From Pseudomonas sp. Irchel 3E13 (GTDB lineage Bacteria > Pseudomonadota > Gammaproteobacteria > Pseudomonadales > Pseudomonadaceae), in NCBI RefSeq assembly GCF_900187455.1, contig NZ_FYDX01000005.1, forward strand, positions 186,001 through 250,000: 64,000 nucleotides of DNA. Direction: 5' to 3'. Positions 1 through 8,755 of the stretch are shown piece after piece. The position numbers were made by a program, and so were the translations under genes. The notes below the pieces were generated by a model. The model was not told the origin of the DNA. It did not search any database and was given only the letters and a program-made list of their open reading frames with translations. Each line of letters opens with the position of its first letter. Position 1 is the first letter of the stretch.

Positions 1-798
1 CACGGGATCATTGCCTTGGGGGGCGCGGGAGCCTTGATCGCGATCATCGGCTTCATGGACGATCACGGTCATATCGCTGCGCGCTGGCGTCTCCTGGGGC
101 ATTTCCTCGCCGCTGCATGGGCGCTGTTCTGGCTGGGCGGACTGCCTGCGTTGGAGGTCTTTGGCGCGACGCTGGATCTTGGCTGGCTCGGCGCGATTAT
201 CGCGGCGTTCTATCTGGTCTGGCTGCTTAATCTCTACAATTTCATGGACGGCATCGACGGAATTGCCAGCGTCGAGGCGATCTGCGCCTGTCTTGGGGCC
301 TGCCTGTTGTACTGGCTCGGAGGGTTTGAGCAACTGTTGATGCTGCCGCTTTTGCTGGCAATGGCCGTCGCTGGTTTCCTTTACTGGAACTTCCCGCCAG
401 CACGCATTTTCATGGGCGATGCAGGTAGTGGTTTTCTTGGTATCGCCCTGGGCGTGCTGTCATTGCAAGCTGCCTGGGTATCCTCGCAATTGTTCTGGTG
501 TTGGCTGATCCTGCTTGGGGTGTTCATCGTTGATGCCACCTATACCCTGATTCGCCGTCTGTCCAGGGGCGATAAAGTCTATGAGGCTCATCGCAGCCAT
601 GCCTACCAGTTCGCGTCGCGCCTTTACGGCAAGCATTTGCCTGTGACCGTCGCGGTTGGCGCGCTCAACCTGTTCTGGTTGTTACCCGTTGCCTTGTGCG
701 TCATGCTGCTGGGCCTGGACGGGGTGCTGGGTGTGATCATCGCTTATGTACCGCTGGTCATACTGGCCGTGCGTTACCGTGCCGGTGCGCTTGAATAA
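1..798 (+). CDS. wbpL: WbpL-like glycosyltransferase family 4 protein (5' end outside window)
   Basis: The reading frame is open to the left edge, so the N-terminus is missing. The visible part is a string of hydrophobic segments typical of the MraY/WecA family of polyprenol-phosphate sugar-1-phosphate transferases, inner-membrane enzymes that load the first sugar on undecaprenyl phosphate. Family motifs are present: an early FMDDH, the NLYNFMDGIDG loop and FMGDAGSGFLG, which carry the acidic residues that bind Mg2+ and nucleotide. The wbpM gene follows 90 bp downstream, as in Pseudomonas O-antigen loci, so the likely job is starting the O-antigen repeat unit. The symbol rests on family plus context. 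Confidence 0.85.
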   Translation, partial: HGIIALGGAGALIAIIGFMDDHGHIAARWRLLGHFLAAAWALFWLGGLPALEVFGATLDLGWLGAIIAAFYLVWLLNLYNFMDGIDGIASVEAICACLGACLLYWLGGFEQLLMLPLLLAMAVAGFLYWNFPPARIFMGDAGSGFLGIALGVLSLQAAWVSSQLFWCWLILLGVFIVDATYTLIRRLSRGDKVYEAHRSHAYQFASRLYGKHLPVTVAVGALNLFWLLPVALCVMLLGLDGVLGVIIAYVPLVILAVRYRAGALE

Positions 799-888
799 CC
801 TGGATTGATTCTCTGGCGGGCATGCGCAGAGGCACGTGTTTTCAGGTACGGATTCACTATGGGAGCAGTAAAGGTGTTTGAAGGGGTT

Positions 889-2883
889 ATGGATAGATTG
901 CGGGCGGTGCTGCTTGGGCTGCCCCGCCGTCAAAAGCGCCTGTTGCAGGTATTGGCCGATGTCGTATTGGTCTGGGCTGCGTTATGGCTGGCGTTCGTCG
1001 TGCGCCTGGGCATCGACGATATGGCGAACCCCATCCGCGACCATCTCTGGCTCTTTATCAGCGCGCAGATAATCGCTATTCCCCTCTTCATTCGCTTTGG
1101 TATGTACCGGGCGGTAATGCGCTATTTTGGCAACGATGCACTCATCGCCATCATCAAGGCGGTCAGTCTCTCAGCCCTGATCCTGGGTGTGGCGGTTTAC
1201 TGGTACAGCAACCACCAGAATGTCGTACCCCGTTCGATCATCTTCAACTACTGGTGGTTGAGCCTGATTCTGGTGGGTGGCTTGCGTCTGGCCATGCGCC
1301 AGTATTTCCTCGGCGACTGGTTCACCGCTGCGCAACATGTGCCGTTCACCAATCGGGACGATGGATTGCCCAAGGTCGCGATCTATGGTGCCGGTTCCGC
1401 CGGTAATCAACTGGTTGCCGCTCTGCGTCTGGGCAAGATGATGCGCCCGGTCGCCTTCATCGATGATGACAGCAGCATCGCCGATCGTGTTATTTCCGGC
1501 TTGCAGGTGTACAAGCCCCGTCATTTGCAAAAGATGATAGATCGAACGGGGGCGCAAGAAATACTTCTGGCCATTCCTTCGGTGACCCGTGTGCGACGCC
1601 GGGAGATTCTCGGTTTCCTTGAAGAGTTTCCCTTGCACGTTCGAAGCGTTCCCGGGTTCATGGACCTGGCCAGTGGCCGGGTCAAGGTCGACGACATTCA
1701 GGAAGTGGATATCGCCGACCTGCTTGGGCGTGACGCGGTTCCCGCGCAGGAAGACCTGCTCGAACGCTGCATATCCGATCAGTCGGTGATGGTGACGGGG
1801 GCGGGTGGCTCGATCGGTTCCGAACTGTGCCGGCAGATTCTCGGTCTGCACCCGCGGATACTGCTGTTGTTCGAACACAGCGAGTTCAATCTCTACAGCA
1901 TCCTGTCCGAACTGGAACAGCGGGTCCGTCGCGAGTCGCTGCCGACCAAGATCCTGCCGATCCTTGGGTCCGTGCGCAATCAGGGACAGATGCTCGACAT
2001 TATGAAGACCTGGCGCGTCGATACCGTTTATCACGCGGCGGCCTACAAGCATGTGCCCATGGTCGAGCACAACATTGCCGAAGGTGTGCTGAACAATGTC
2101 ATCGGCACCCTGAATACTGCACAGGCTGCGCTGCAGGCCGGCATTGCCAACTTCGTCCTGATTTCCACTGACAAGGCGGTGCGTCCGACCAATGTCATGG
2201 GCAGCACCAAGCGTCTTGCCGAAATGACCCTGCAGGCGCTCAGCCGCGAGCTGGCGCCGGTCCTGTTCGGTGACAAGGGCAATGTGTCCCAGGTTAACAA
2301 GACCCGGTTCACCATGGTCCGTTTCGGCAATGTACTGGGGTCGTCCGGTTCGGTAATTCCGCTGTTCCACAAGCAGATCAAGTCAGGTGGGCCTCTCACC
2401 GTGACGCACCCGAACATCACCCGGTATTTCATGACCATCCCCGAAGCAGCCCAGTTAGTGATCCAGGCGGGCTCCATGGGGCAGGGCGGCGATGTCTTCG
2501 TCCTGGACATGGGCGAGCCGGTACGCATCACCGAGCTGGCGGAAAAGATGATTCACCTTTCCGGCCTGAGCGTACGCTCCGACCGCAACCCTCACGGTGA
2601 TATTGCTATCGAGTTCACCGGCTTGCGTCCCGGAGAAAAGCTCTACGAAGAATTGCTGATCGGCGACAACGTTGCCGCCACCCGACACCCAATGATCATG
2701 ACCGCCAACGAGGACTACCTGTCCTGGGATGTGCTCAAGGAGCGCCTGAGCGAACTGCTCAGGGCGATCGAAGTGGATGACTACAATCGGGTCAGGCAAT
2801 TGCTGCGGGAAACTGTCAGCGGCTATGCGCCTGATGGAGAGATTGTCGACTGGATCTATCAGCAGCGACGTCTCGACCCGTGA
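889..2883 (+). CDS. wbpM: WbpM-type nucleotide-sugar epimerase/dehydratase
   Basis: A 664-residue inner-membrane UDP-sugar 4,6-dehydratase of the CapD/FlaA1/WbpM family, which makes deoxy-aminosugar precursors for O-antigen. The N-terminus has about four membrane segments (roughly residues 15-145). A Rossmann-like domain follows (YGAGSAGNQL), then the C-terminal SDR domain with the NAD-binding GAGGSIGSE motif. I chose the ATG at 889, giving MDRLRAVLLGLPRR, because this matches the usual WbpM start and length of about 665 residues; another ATG at 859 and a TTG at 805 lie in frame upstream. The gene follows wbpL and is ended by a strong hairpin. The SDR domain has the Met/Lys pattern of the large WbpM class (STDKAVRPTNVMGSTKR) rather than YxxxK. 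Confidence 0.93.
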   Translation: MDRLRAVLLGLPRRQKRLLQVLADVVLVWAALWLAFVVRLGIDDMANPIRDHLWLFISAQIIAIPLFIRFGMYRAVMRYFGNDALIAIIKAVSLSALILGVAVYWYSNHQNVVPRSIIFNYWWLSLILVGGLRLAMRQYFLGDWFTAAQHVPFTNRDDGLPKVAIYGAGSAGNQLVAALRLGKMMRPVAFIDDDSSIADRVISGLQVYKPRHLQKMIDRTGAQEILLAIPSVTRVRRREILGFLEEFPLHVRSVPGFMDLASGRVKVDDIQEVDIADLLGRDAVPAQEDLLERCISDQSVMVTGAGGSIGSELCRQILGLHPRILLLFEHSEFNLYSILSELEQRVRRESLPTKILPILGSVRNQGQMLDIMKTWRVDTVYHAAAYKHVPMVEHNIAEGVLNNVIGTLNTAQAALQAGIANFVLISTDKAVRPTNVMGSTKRLAEMTLQALSRELAPVLFGDKGNVSQVNKTRFTMVRFGNVLGSSGSVIPLFHKQIKSGGPLTVTHPNITRYFMTIPEAAQLVIQAGSMGQGGDVFVLDMGEPVRITELAEKMIHLSGLSVRSDRNPHGDIAIEFTGLRPGEKLYEELLIGDNVAATRHPMIMTANEDYLSWDVLKERLSELLRAIEVDDYNRVRQLLRETVSGYAPDGEIVDWIYQQRRLDP

Positions 2884-2940
2884 CAAAAAATGCCAATCGC
2901 AACGTCTGGTGCTGACTCGTTGAACCGTTGATACGAAGAC

Positions 2941-2980
2941 AAAAAATCCGATGCATGGAAACACGCATCGGATTTTTTAT
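2941..2980 (+). terminator. Rho-independent terminator after wbpM
   Basis: A 14-bp perfect inverted repeat (2941-2954 with 2965-2978) has a 10-nt loop and ends in a T-run. The left arm begins with an A-run, so it can also work on the minus strand. It lies 58 bp after the wbpM stop and marks the end of the O-antigen transcription unit. Confidence 0.9.
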
Positions 2981-2983
2981 GTT

Positions 2984-3234
2984 TCTTAAACAAACGGTTC
3001 TGTTCTAAACACCGAGCAAACTGGCCGCGATGTGTCTATCGTTTCATCGCTTTCGTGAGTTTGCAGTAGCTTGCGACAAGGCGGCGGTGCTCTTTCCTCG
3101 ATAGACGCGCCACAGGCTCACTACATTCAGCACTGAATGCAGCGAGCCCGACTTTGTTGGTTCCCCCTCACGGGGGGCGCTGCCCAGCAAGTTATCCATA
3201 TCGGATAGGACAAAGCCGGTTTCTTGACCCTTGA
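2984..3234. other. Unassigned stretch between wbpM terminator and acyltransferase
   Basis: About 250 bp with no gene I recognise. A minus-strand open frame (3044-3328) overlaps the acyltransferase end and would encode up to 94 residues, but no ribosome binding site supports any start and I recognise no family. Two short inverted repeats are visible, one near 3126-3141 and one with C and G runs near 3163-3179. It could be a decayed gene or a repeat fragment left from rearrangement at the edge of the O-antigen locus; this is inference. Confidence 0.35.
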
Positions 3235-4281
3235 TCAGCGCGAGAATTTCGCCAAGCGTAATTTCCCCTGGCGCAGCAATCCCAGAAGATATTCCGAAAC
3301 GGCCTTGTGATGCCGCTCCGTGCACCATGCGATCAGGAACGCCAAGACATTGGACAGGAACATGGAGAGCATGAAACCGAGCGTGTTGCTTCCGAGCACC
3401 TTCTGAATCCAGAAGAGCACGGTGTAGTGGGTCAGGAACAAGGTAAAGCTAAAGCCAGCCAAGGTGGCATATCGACTTTTCTTCGCCGCGCTCACGGGGC
3501 TTTCATCGGCGTTGAGCCGAGCGGCCAGTGCCACCAGCCCGGCCGAGAGAATCAGGCCTGCCACGAGGTGGTAGCTGTTCTTGGTGTAAAGGTAGATGGC
3601 GCCAGCGGCGACGAAGGCAATCAGTGCAACCCGGGTGGTGCTGGCAAAACGGGTCAGCCGGTCGAACCAGAAAGCGCCAATGGCGCCGGCGAGCCAGATG
3701 AGCTCCAGATGTCCTGCTTCGCCCTGGGAGTTGACCTTGAAGGTATATTTGGCCCCGAACCAGATACAGATCAGGCAGAGGATCCAGCGCTTGCGGAAAA
3801 ACACCAGGCCGCCGAACAGGATATAGATCCACCACTCGAACATCAGGCTCCAGATCGGGCGCATGGTACCCAGAGGCACGGAGGGGATCAGCAGCAGGTT
3901 GTAGAAGAACGTCTGCAGGTTGACATAAACCAGCAGCTCCGCTTGCGGGAAGAAGCGCGCGAACAGAGTGTCGACCAGATAGACGAAGATCAACGCGGGA
4001 ATCAGGGTGGTATAGATACGGGCAAAGCGGTCGACGAAATATCGACTGGCATCCGCGCCTTTGTACTTGAAGTTGGCCATCACGCTGCGGGAAATCAGGA
4101 AGCCCGAAACAAAGAAGAAGCCAACGACGGCGATTTGCTGGGGGTAGGGAACGCGCTCGGGAAAGAAGCCGCCCCAGTATCCGTAGAAAATGCCGATACC
4201 ATGTCCTATCAATACGACCTGGGCCAGGCTGAATCTCAGGAAGTCGAAAAATGTAATGCACTTTTCGCTCAAGGGTCTCAT
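3235..4281 (-). CDS. Acyltransferase family 3 (OafA/YrhL-like) membrane protein
   Basis: A 348-residue integral membrane protein with about ten hydrophobic segments, of the acyltransferase-3 family that moves acetyl or other acyl groups onto surface sugars. The early VVLIGHGIG segment carries the conserved catalytic-type His (about residue 27), followed by FFFVSGFLISRS, a family signature near residues 65-75. I chose the ATG at 4281 because a GAGGAG sits 11 nt upstream; a GTG at 4293 overlaps that site. Placed right after the O-antigen genes, on the other strand, it could O-acetylate the O-antigen; this is inferred from position. The substrate cannot be read from sequence. Confidence 0.85.
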   Translation of the reverse strand: MRPLSEKCITFFDFLRFSLAQVVLIGHGIGIFYGYWGGFFPERVPYPQQIAVVGFFFVSGFLISRSVMANFKYKGADASRYFVDRFARIYTTLIPALIFVYLVDTLFARFFPQAELLVYVNLQTFFYNLLLIPSVPLGTMRPIWSLMFEWWIYILFGGLVFFRKRWILCLICIWFGAKYTFKVNSQGEAGHLELIWLAGAIGAFWFDRLTRFASTTRVALIAFVAAGAIYLYTKNSYHLVAGLILSAGLVALAARLNADESPVSAAKKSRYATLAGFSFTLFLTHYTVLFWIQKVLGSNTLGFMLSMFLSNVLAFLIAWCTERHHKAVSEYLLGLLRQGKLRLAKFSR

Positions 4282-4318
4282 TGTTTCGGGCACTCCTCAC
4301 CCACGTAAAAGGGCTCTG

Positions 4319-5071
4319 TCAGAGGCAGAGCATGTGTTGTTGTGGACGCACGGAGAATGCTTCTCCGTTCAGCATGTCAATCAGGGTCAATTTGCCGTCC
4401 GCGAATGAACAGCCTGTATCGACATAGACCACGTTACCCAGATGCAGTATCTCGGGGACCGTCGAATGCCCGACGTACAGCTTGTCGACCCCACTGAAAG
4501 GTCGGCAGTCCTGTGTTGTGATCCGGGTTCTGGCGTAAAGCGCCTGGGTCAGGGCATGGTGCTGTTGTTGCGGCTCCGCGCTGTCGAGCAGTGCTATTGC
4601 TTGCGGCCAGTCGAGACTGTGCTCCCAGCCAGGGGGCTCCGCATGGATGATCCCGGCGCGATCGCCGCTCCTCAATTGGACGGATATAGCGACCGGAAGC
4701 AATGCCAGGCGCTCGGCAATCTGCTGTTGTTCCGAACAAGGGCGTTCGTGGAACCACCGGCCGCCATTGCGTGTGTGTCGCGGTGGATCGCCTGTTCCCG
4801 CAACGCAGTCGAGCGCCATCTGCTCGTGGTTGCCTCTGACGGCATGCAGCCAAGGTTTATCCAGCCAGTCCAGCACCTGATGAGAATACGGCCCGCGATC
4901 AATCAGGTCACCAGTCATGAACAGACGGTCATCGGCTTCATCGAACTCGATCTGGCTCAGCAGCGCCTCAAGCATATCGAATTGTCCGTGAACATCGCCG
5001 ACGACGAAGTCCCGCCCTCGATTATTCGCCGAGAAAGAAAGGAAAAGGGAAGGGCCGGGCTGTGGCTGCAA
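4319..5071 (-). CDS. Metallophosphoesterase / serine-threonine protein phosphatase family
   Basis: A 250-residue calcineurin-like phosphoesterase of the PrpA/PphB/ApaH-like group. The metal-binding motifs are in order: GDVHG (25-29), GDLIDRG (54-60) and GNHE (80-83); later His residues (GIIHAE, YVGHS) complete the two-metal site. The only start before GDVHG is a TTG at 5071, with no clear ribosome binding site, so the N-terminus is uncertain. It is probably cytoplasmic; the substrate (phosphoprotein or diadenosine polyphosphate) is not determined. It lies upstream of the acyltransferase on the same strand, 38 bp apart. Confidence 0.85.
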   Translation of the reverse strand: MQPQPGPSLFLSFSANNRGRDFVVGDVHGQFDMLEALLSQIEFDEADDRLFMTGDLIDRGPYSHQVLDWLDKPWLHAVRGNHEQMALDCVAGTGDPPRHTRNGGRWFHERPCSEQQQIAERLALLPVAISVQLRSGDRAGIIHAEPPGWEHSLDWPQAIALLDSAEPQQQHHALTQALYARTRITTQDCRPFSGVDKLYVGHSTVPEILHLGNVVYVDTGCSFADGKLTLIDMLNGEAFSVRPQQHMLCL

Positions 5072-5288
5072 GGTAGGCTCGGGACGGCATGCGAAGGCTG
5101 GCCGGGCAGCTTATCAGTATCAAAGTGCCATAGAAAGCTGCTACCCATGCGTTATGACGGGCCGCTGAATAGTTTTGAAAATACTCTTTCGGCCCAGACG
5201 TTTGCCAGTGGATTTGCGCGGGTCTAAGGTTCAGCCGCAGCTACGGAAAAGCTGCCTTGGGAACTCAAGACATCAAGGAGCAACACCT

Positions 5289-5618
5289 ATGACTCAGCAC
5301 TACATCACCTCCATTCTGGCGGCTGTTGCTATGACGTTCTCGCTGGTGGCAAGCGGCACTCCCACGTCGCCCGCTGGCACCTCTCTATCCGAAGCCATGG
5401 TCGTGGAGCTACCAGTCGCGGAAAAGTTGAATCTGAACAGCGCTGATGCTCCAACGCTACAGCGCGAACTTTCGGGTATAGGCAAGACGAAAGCGCAAGC
5501 CATCATCAACTACCGCGACCGCAATGGTGATTTCGCCTCAGTGGACGAGTTGCTGGAGGTCGAGGGCATCGGTAAGGCGCTGGTCGACCGCAATCGCGAC
5601 AAAATAACCGTCAACTAA
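5289..5618 (+). CDS. comEA: ComEA-like helix-hairpin-helix DNA-binding protein
   Basis: A 109-residue exported protein. Residues 1-22 form a signal peptide; a short linker follows, then a double helix-hairpin-helix domain from about residue 47 (KLNLNSADAPTLQRELSGIG ... LEVEGIG), which binds double-stranded DNA without sequence specificity. In competent bacteria ComEA pulls DNA into the periplasm. The ATG at 5289 has an AAGGAG 8 nt upstream. Upstream in-frame codons back to 5175 lack support. A comEA-like gene downstream of the wbpM region is also what I recall for P. aeruginosa. Confidence 0.88.
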   Translation: MTQHYITSILAAVAMTFSLVASGTPTSPAGTSLSEAMVVELPVAEKLNLNSADAPTLQRELSGIGKTKAQAIINYRDRNGDFASVDELLEVEGIGKALVDRNRDKITVN

Positions 5619-5623
5619 GCCTC

Positions 5624-5655
5624 AGGGGCGAGTGTGACCACTCGCCCCTTGTCTC
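5624..5655 (+). terminator. Hairpin terminator between comEA and a small minus-strand gene
   Basis: A 10-bp perfect inverted repeat (5624-5633 with 5640-5649) with a 6-nt loop, immediately after the comEA stop and before the tail of the convergent 55-residue gene. The following bases are only moderately T-rich, so strength is uncertain. Confidence 0.55.
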
Positions 5656-5666
5656 TGTGGCCAGAG

Positions 5667-5834
5667 TTATCGGTCCTGCGCCTCCTTGGCATCCATCTCC
5701 GCATTCCTTTCATGAACCCGCTTCAACTGCTCTTCCGTCAGGGGCAACTTTTTCGCTGTGTCCCTTAGCATCATGAGGCCACCGACGATCGAGCCGATCG
5801 CCACCACCAGAATCAACCAGGCATACCAGGGCAT
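5667..5834 (-). CDS. DUF2897-type small membrane protein
   Basis: A 55-residue protein beginning MPWYAWLILVVAIGSIVGG. One membrane segment (about residues 4-22) is followed by a charged, helical, Glu/Lys-rich tail. An AAGGAG lies 6 nt before the ATG, which is strong support for translation. It resembles the short proteins grouped as DUF2897 in gammaproteobacteria; function unknown. It is convergent with comEA and divergent from pyrF. Confidence 0.8.
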   Translation of the reverse strand: MPWYAWLILVVAIGSIVGGLMMLRDTAKKLPLTEEQLKRVHERNAEMDAKEAQDR

Positions 5835-6010
5835 GGCACTCTCCTTTGCACGGCGAATATGGCCGTATCTGTAATTTCGAGTAAAACTTCTCTGTGTTGG
5901 TTCAATTATAGGGCGGGAACGCCGCGGGGAATTCGCGATCGCCGGCCCCCGTTGCGCCGCTGCATCGTTTACAATGCGCGCCGTTTTCGACTTGCCAAGA
6001 GACCCTGCCC

Positions 6011-6712
6011 ATGTCCGTCTGCCAGACGCCCCTGATTGTCGCCCTGGATTTCCCCACTCGTGACGCTGCCCTGAAGCTGGCGGATCAGCTGGATCCTGCG
6101 CTGTGCCGGGTGAAGGTCGGCAAGGAGCTGTTCACCAGCAGCGCTTCCGGTATCGTCGAGACCCTGTGCAGCAAGGGCTTCGAAGTCTTCCTGGACCTGA
6201 AATTCCACGATATCCCCAACACCACGGCAATGGCAGTCAAGGCCGCAGCGGAAATGGGTGTATGGATGGTCAACGTGCACTGCTCCGGCGGCCTGCGCAT
6301 GATGTCGGCCTGTCGTGAAGAGTTGGCCAAGCGCAGTGGTCCGCAGCCGCTGTTGATTGGCGTGACTGTACTGACCAGCATGGAGCGTGAAGACCTCGCC
6401 GGTATCGGCCTGGATATCGAGCCGCAGGAGCAGGTATTGCGCCTGGCTGCACTGGCTGAGAAAGCGGGGATGGACGGTCTGGTCTGCTCAGCCCTTGAGG
6501 CTCCGGCGCTGAAGGCCGCGCATCCGGCGCTGCAACTGGTGACTCCAGGCATTCGCCCTGCCGGTAGCGCCCAGGATGATCAGCGCCGCATCCTGACTCC
6601 GCGTCAGGCTTTGGACGCCGGTTCCGACTATCTGGTAATTGGCCGTCCGATCAGCCAGGCGGCCGATCCGGCCAAGGCGCTGGCGGCGGTGGTTGCGGAA
6701 ATCCGCGGCTAA
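6011..6712 (+). CDS. pyrF: Orotidine 5'-phosphate decarboxylase
   Basis: A 233-residue cytoplasmic enzyme for the last step of UMP synthesis (OMP to UMP plus CO2). The catalytic charged network is present: ALDF near residue 13, VKVGKE at 34-39, and [10 protein letters not shown] at 62-71 with the catalytic Lys and Asp residues. GIRP near the C-terminus binds phosphate. Length and start match the family. The gene is single, with its own terminator immediately downstream. Confidence 0.97.
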   Translation: MSVCQTPLIVALDFPTRDAALKLADQLDPALCRVKVGKELFTSSASGIVETLCSKGFEVFLDLKFHDIPNTTAMAVKAAAEMGVWMVNVHCSGGLRMMSACREELAKRSGPQPLLIGVTVLTSMEREDLAGIGLDIEPQEQVLRLAALAEKAGMDGLVCSALEAPALKAAHPALQLVTPGIRPAGSAQDDQRRILTPRQALDAGSDYLVIGRPISQAADPAKALAAVVAEIRG

Positions 6713-6729
6713 GGCCAGACCAGACAAGG

Positions 6730-6760
6730 CGGGGCTCCCAAGGGAGCCCCGTTTTCGTTT
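6730..6760. terminator. Terminator between pyrF and the convergent reductase gene
   Basis: A 10-bp GC-rich perfect stem (6730-6739 with 6742-6751) around a 2-nt centre, followed by a T-rich run on the plus strand that reaches the stop codon of the convergent gene. It clearly serves pyrF. Confidence 0.88.
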
Positions 6761-7764
6761 CAGACCTTCAGCACCAGTTTGCCGAAGTTCTCACCGCTGA
6801 ATAGCTTCAACAGCGTCTCGGGGAAGGTTTCCAGCCCCTCCACAATGTCTTCCTTGCTCTTGAGCTTGCCGCTTGCCAGCCATCCGGCGATTTCCTGGCC
6901 GGCCGCGCCATACTGCGCGACATGGTCCATCACCACGAAGCCTTCCATACGGGCGCGGTTGACCAGCAGCGACAGGTAGTTGGCCGGGCCTTTCACCGCC
7001 TGTTTGTTGTTGTACTGGCTGATGGCACCGCAGATCACTACCCGGGCCTTGAAGTTCAGGCGGCTGAGAACGGCGTCGAGGATGTCGCCGCCGACGTTGT
7101 CGAAATACACGTCCACCCCTTTCGGGCACTCGCGTTTCAGGCCTTCCAGCACGTCTTCGGCCTTGTAGTCGATCACCCCGTCAAAGCCCAGTTCTTCTTT
7201 CAAGTAAGCGCATTTCTGCGCACCACCGGCGATGCCCACCACGCGGCAGCCTTTGATCCTGGCGATTTGCCCAGCGATGCTGCCCACTGCGCCGGCGGCA
7301 CCGGAAATGACCACGGTCTCGCCTTCCTTGGGCGCGCCGACGTCGAGCAGGGCGAAGTACGCGGTCATGCCGGTCATGCCCAGCGCCGAGAGGTAGCGGG
7401 GCAACGGCACCAGTTTTGGATCAACCTTGTAGAAGCCCTGCGGCTCGCCGAGGAAATAGTCCTGTACGCCCAGTGCACCGTTCACGTGATCGCCCACGGC
7501 AAACTTCGGGTTACGCGAGGCGATTACTTCACCGACACCCAGTGCACGCATGACCTGGCCGAGGCCGACCGGCGGGATGTAGGACTTGCCTTCGTTCATC
7601 CAGCCGCGCATGGCCGGGTCGAGGGACAGATAAAGGTTCTTCACCAGCACCTGGCCGTCGGCGGGTTCGCCTACCGGCACCTGCTCGTAGCTGAAATCCT
7701 CCCGGCTCACGGCGCCCACTGGGCGTTTGGCGAGCAGGAAGCGGCGGTTGGTCTGGGCAGTCAT
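6760..7764 (-). CDS. NADP-dependent enone/quinone oxidoreductase (CurA-like MDR family)
   Basis: A 334-residue cytoplasmic zinc-independent medium-chain reductase. The nucleotide-binding motif GAAGAVGSIAGQ is present in the middle, and the Cys ligands of zinc alcohol dehydrogenases are absent. The N-terminus (MTAQTNRRFLLAKRPVG) and SLDPAMRGWM match the leukotriene-B4 12-hydroxydehydrogenase/CurA group, which reduces alpha,beta-unsaturated carbonyls. The ATG at 7764 has a GAGG 5 nt away; the frame continues upstream to 7899 without support. The exact substrate is unknown. Confidence 0.9.
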   Translation of the reverse strand: MTAQTNRRFLLAKRPVGAVSREDFSYEQVPVGEPADGQVLVKNLYLSLDPAMRGWMNEGKSYIPPVGLGQVMRALGVGEVIASRNPKFAVGDHVNGALGVQDYFLGEPQGFYKVDPKLVPLPRYLSALGMTGMTAYFALLDVGAPKEGETVVISGAAGAVGSIAGQIARIKGCRVVGIAGGAQKCAYLKEELGFDGVIDYKAEDVLEGLKRECPKGVDVYFDNVGGDILDAVLSRLNFKARVVICGAISQYNNKQAVKGPANYLSLLVNRARMEGFVVMDHVAQYGAAGQEIAGWLASGKLKSKEDIVEGLETFPETLLKLFSGENFGKLVLKV

Positions 7765-7993
7765 GGGAGCCTCGCAAGGGTTGGGCAAAAGCTTTGTGAT
7801 AGACCTTCGCGGCGCGCTCGGCAAGTTCGGTGTTCGCGGCGAATACCTGACTATCGAGCAAGGTGATGAAGCGCCGCGTTGATAATCACCTGTTCTCATA
7901 GTGCATCAACCGGAACCCTGATGATGCTGCCCATCCGCTCTATCGGCTGACTAGACTCACGCCACTTTCCTCACCTTGTTGCAGGAGCTTTCG

Positions 7994-8755
7994 ATGAGTA
8001 TGACGTTTTCCGGCCAGGTCGCTCTGGTCACCGGTGCCGCCGCAGGTATCGGCCGTGCCACGGCGCAGGCGTTTGCCCGGCAAGGGCTGAAGGTGGTGGT
8101 GGCCGATCTGGACGTAGCGGGTGGCGAGGCCACGGTGGCGCTGATCCGCGCAGAAGGTGGCGAGGCAATCTTCGTCGCCTGCAACGTGACCAAGGATGCC
8201 GAGGTGCAGCAGTTGCTGGCGCGGACCGTCGAAGCCTATGGTCGCCTGGACTACGCCTTCAACAACGCCGGTATCGAGATTGAGCAGGGCCGCCTGTCCG
8301 AAGGCAGCGAGGCGGAGTTCGACGCGATCATGGGCGTCAACGTCAAAGGCGTGTGGCTGTGCATGAAGTACCAGTTGCCGCTGATGCTTGCTCAAGGCGG
8401 TGGTGCGATCGTCAATACCGCTTCGGTTGCCGGCCTTGGTGCGGCGCCGAAGATGAGTATCTACAGCGCCTCCAAGCACGCGGTGATTGGCCTGACCAAG
8501 TCCGCTGCGATCGAATACGCCAAGAAGCAGATCCGGGTCAACGCCGTCTGCCCGGCGGTAATCGATACCGATATGTTCCGCCGTGCCTACGAAGCCGACC
8601 CGCGCAAGGCGGAGTTTGCCGCAGCCATGCACCCGGTTGGCCGCATCGGCAAGGTCGAGGAAATCGCCAGTGCCGTGCTCTACCTGTGCAGCGACGGCGC
8701 AGCCTTCACCACCGGCCAGGCCCTGGCGGTGGACGGTGGTGCCACGGCTATTTGA
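7994..8755 (+). CDS. SDR family oxidoreductase
   Basis: A 253-residue classical short-chain dehydrogenase. The cofactor motif TGAAAGIG is at 13-20, the NNAG motif at 90-93, and the catalytic Ser144, Tyr157 and Lys161 are all present; the C-terminus (VDGGATAI) is typical. The acidic residue after the second beta strand (ADLD) suggests NAD rather than NADP. The start at 7994 has a CAGGAG 7 nt upstream. It overlaps the convergent MFS gene by 8 bp. The substrate is unknown. Confidence 0.93.
   Translation: MSMTFSGQVALVTGAAAGIGRATAQAFARQGLKVVVADLDVAGGEATVALIRAEGGEAIFVACNVTKDAEVQQLLARTVEAYGRLDYAFNNAGIEIEQGRLSEGSEAEFDAIMGVNVKGVWLCMKYQLPLMLAQGGGAIVNTASVAGLGAAPKMSIYSASKHAVIGLTKSAAIEYAKKQIRVNAVCPAVIDTDMFRRAYEADPRKAEFAAAMHPVGRIGKVEEIASAVLYLCSDGAAFTTGQALAVDGGATAI

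Noticed and set aside
3044-3328. 94-codon minus-strand frame after the acyltransferase
   Set aside because: It overlaps the acyltransferase end, has no ribosome site and no recognised family; kept only as an unassigned stretch.
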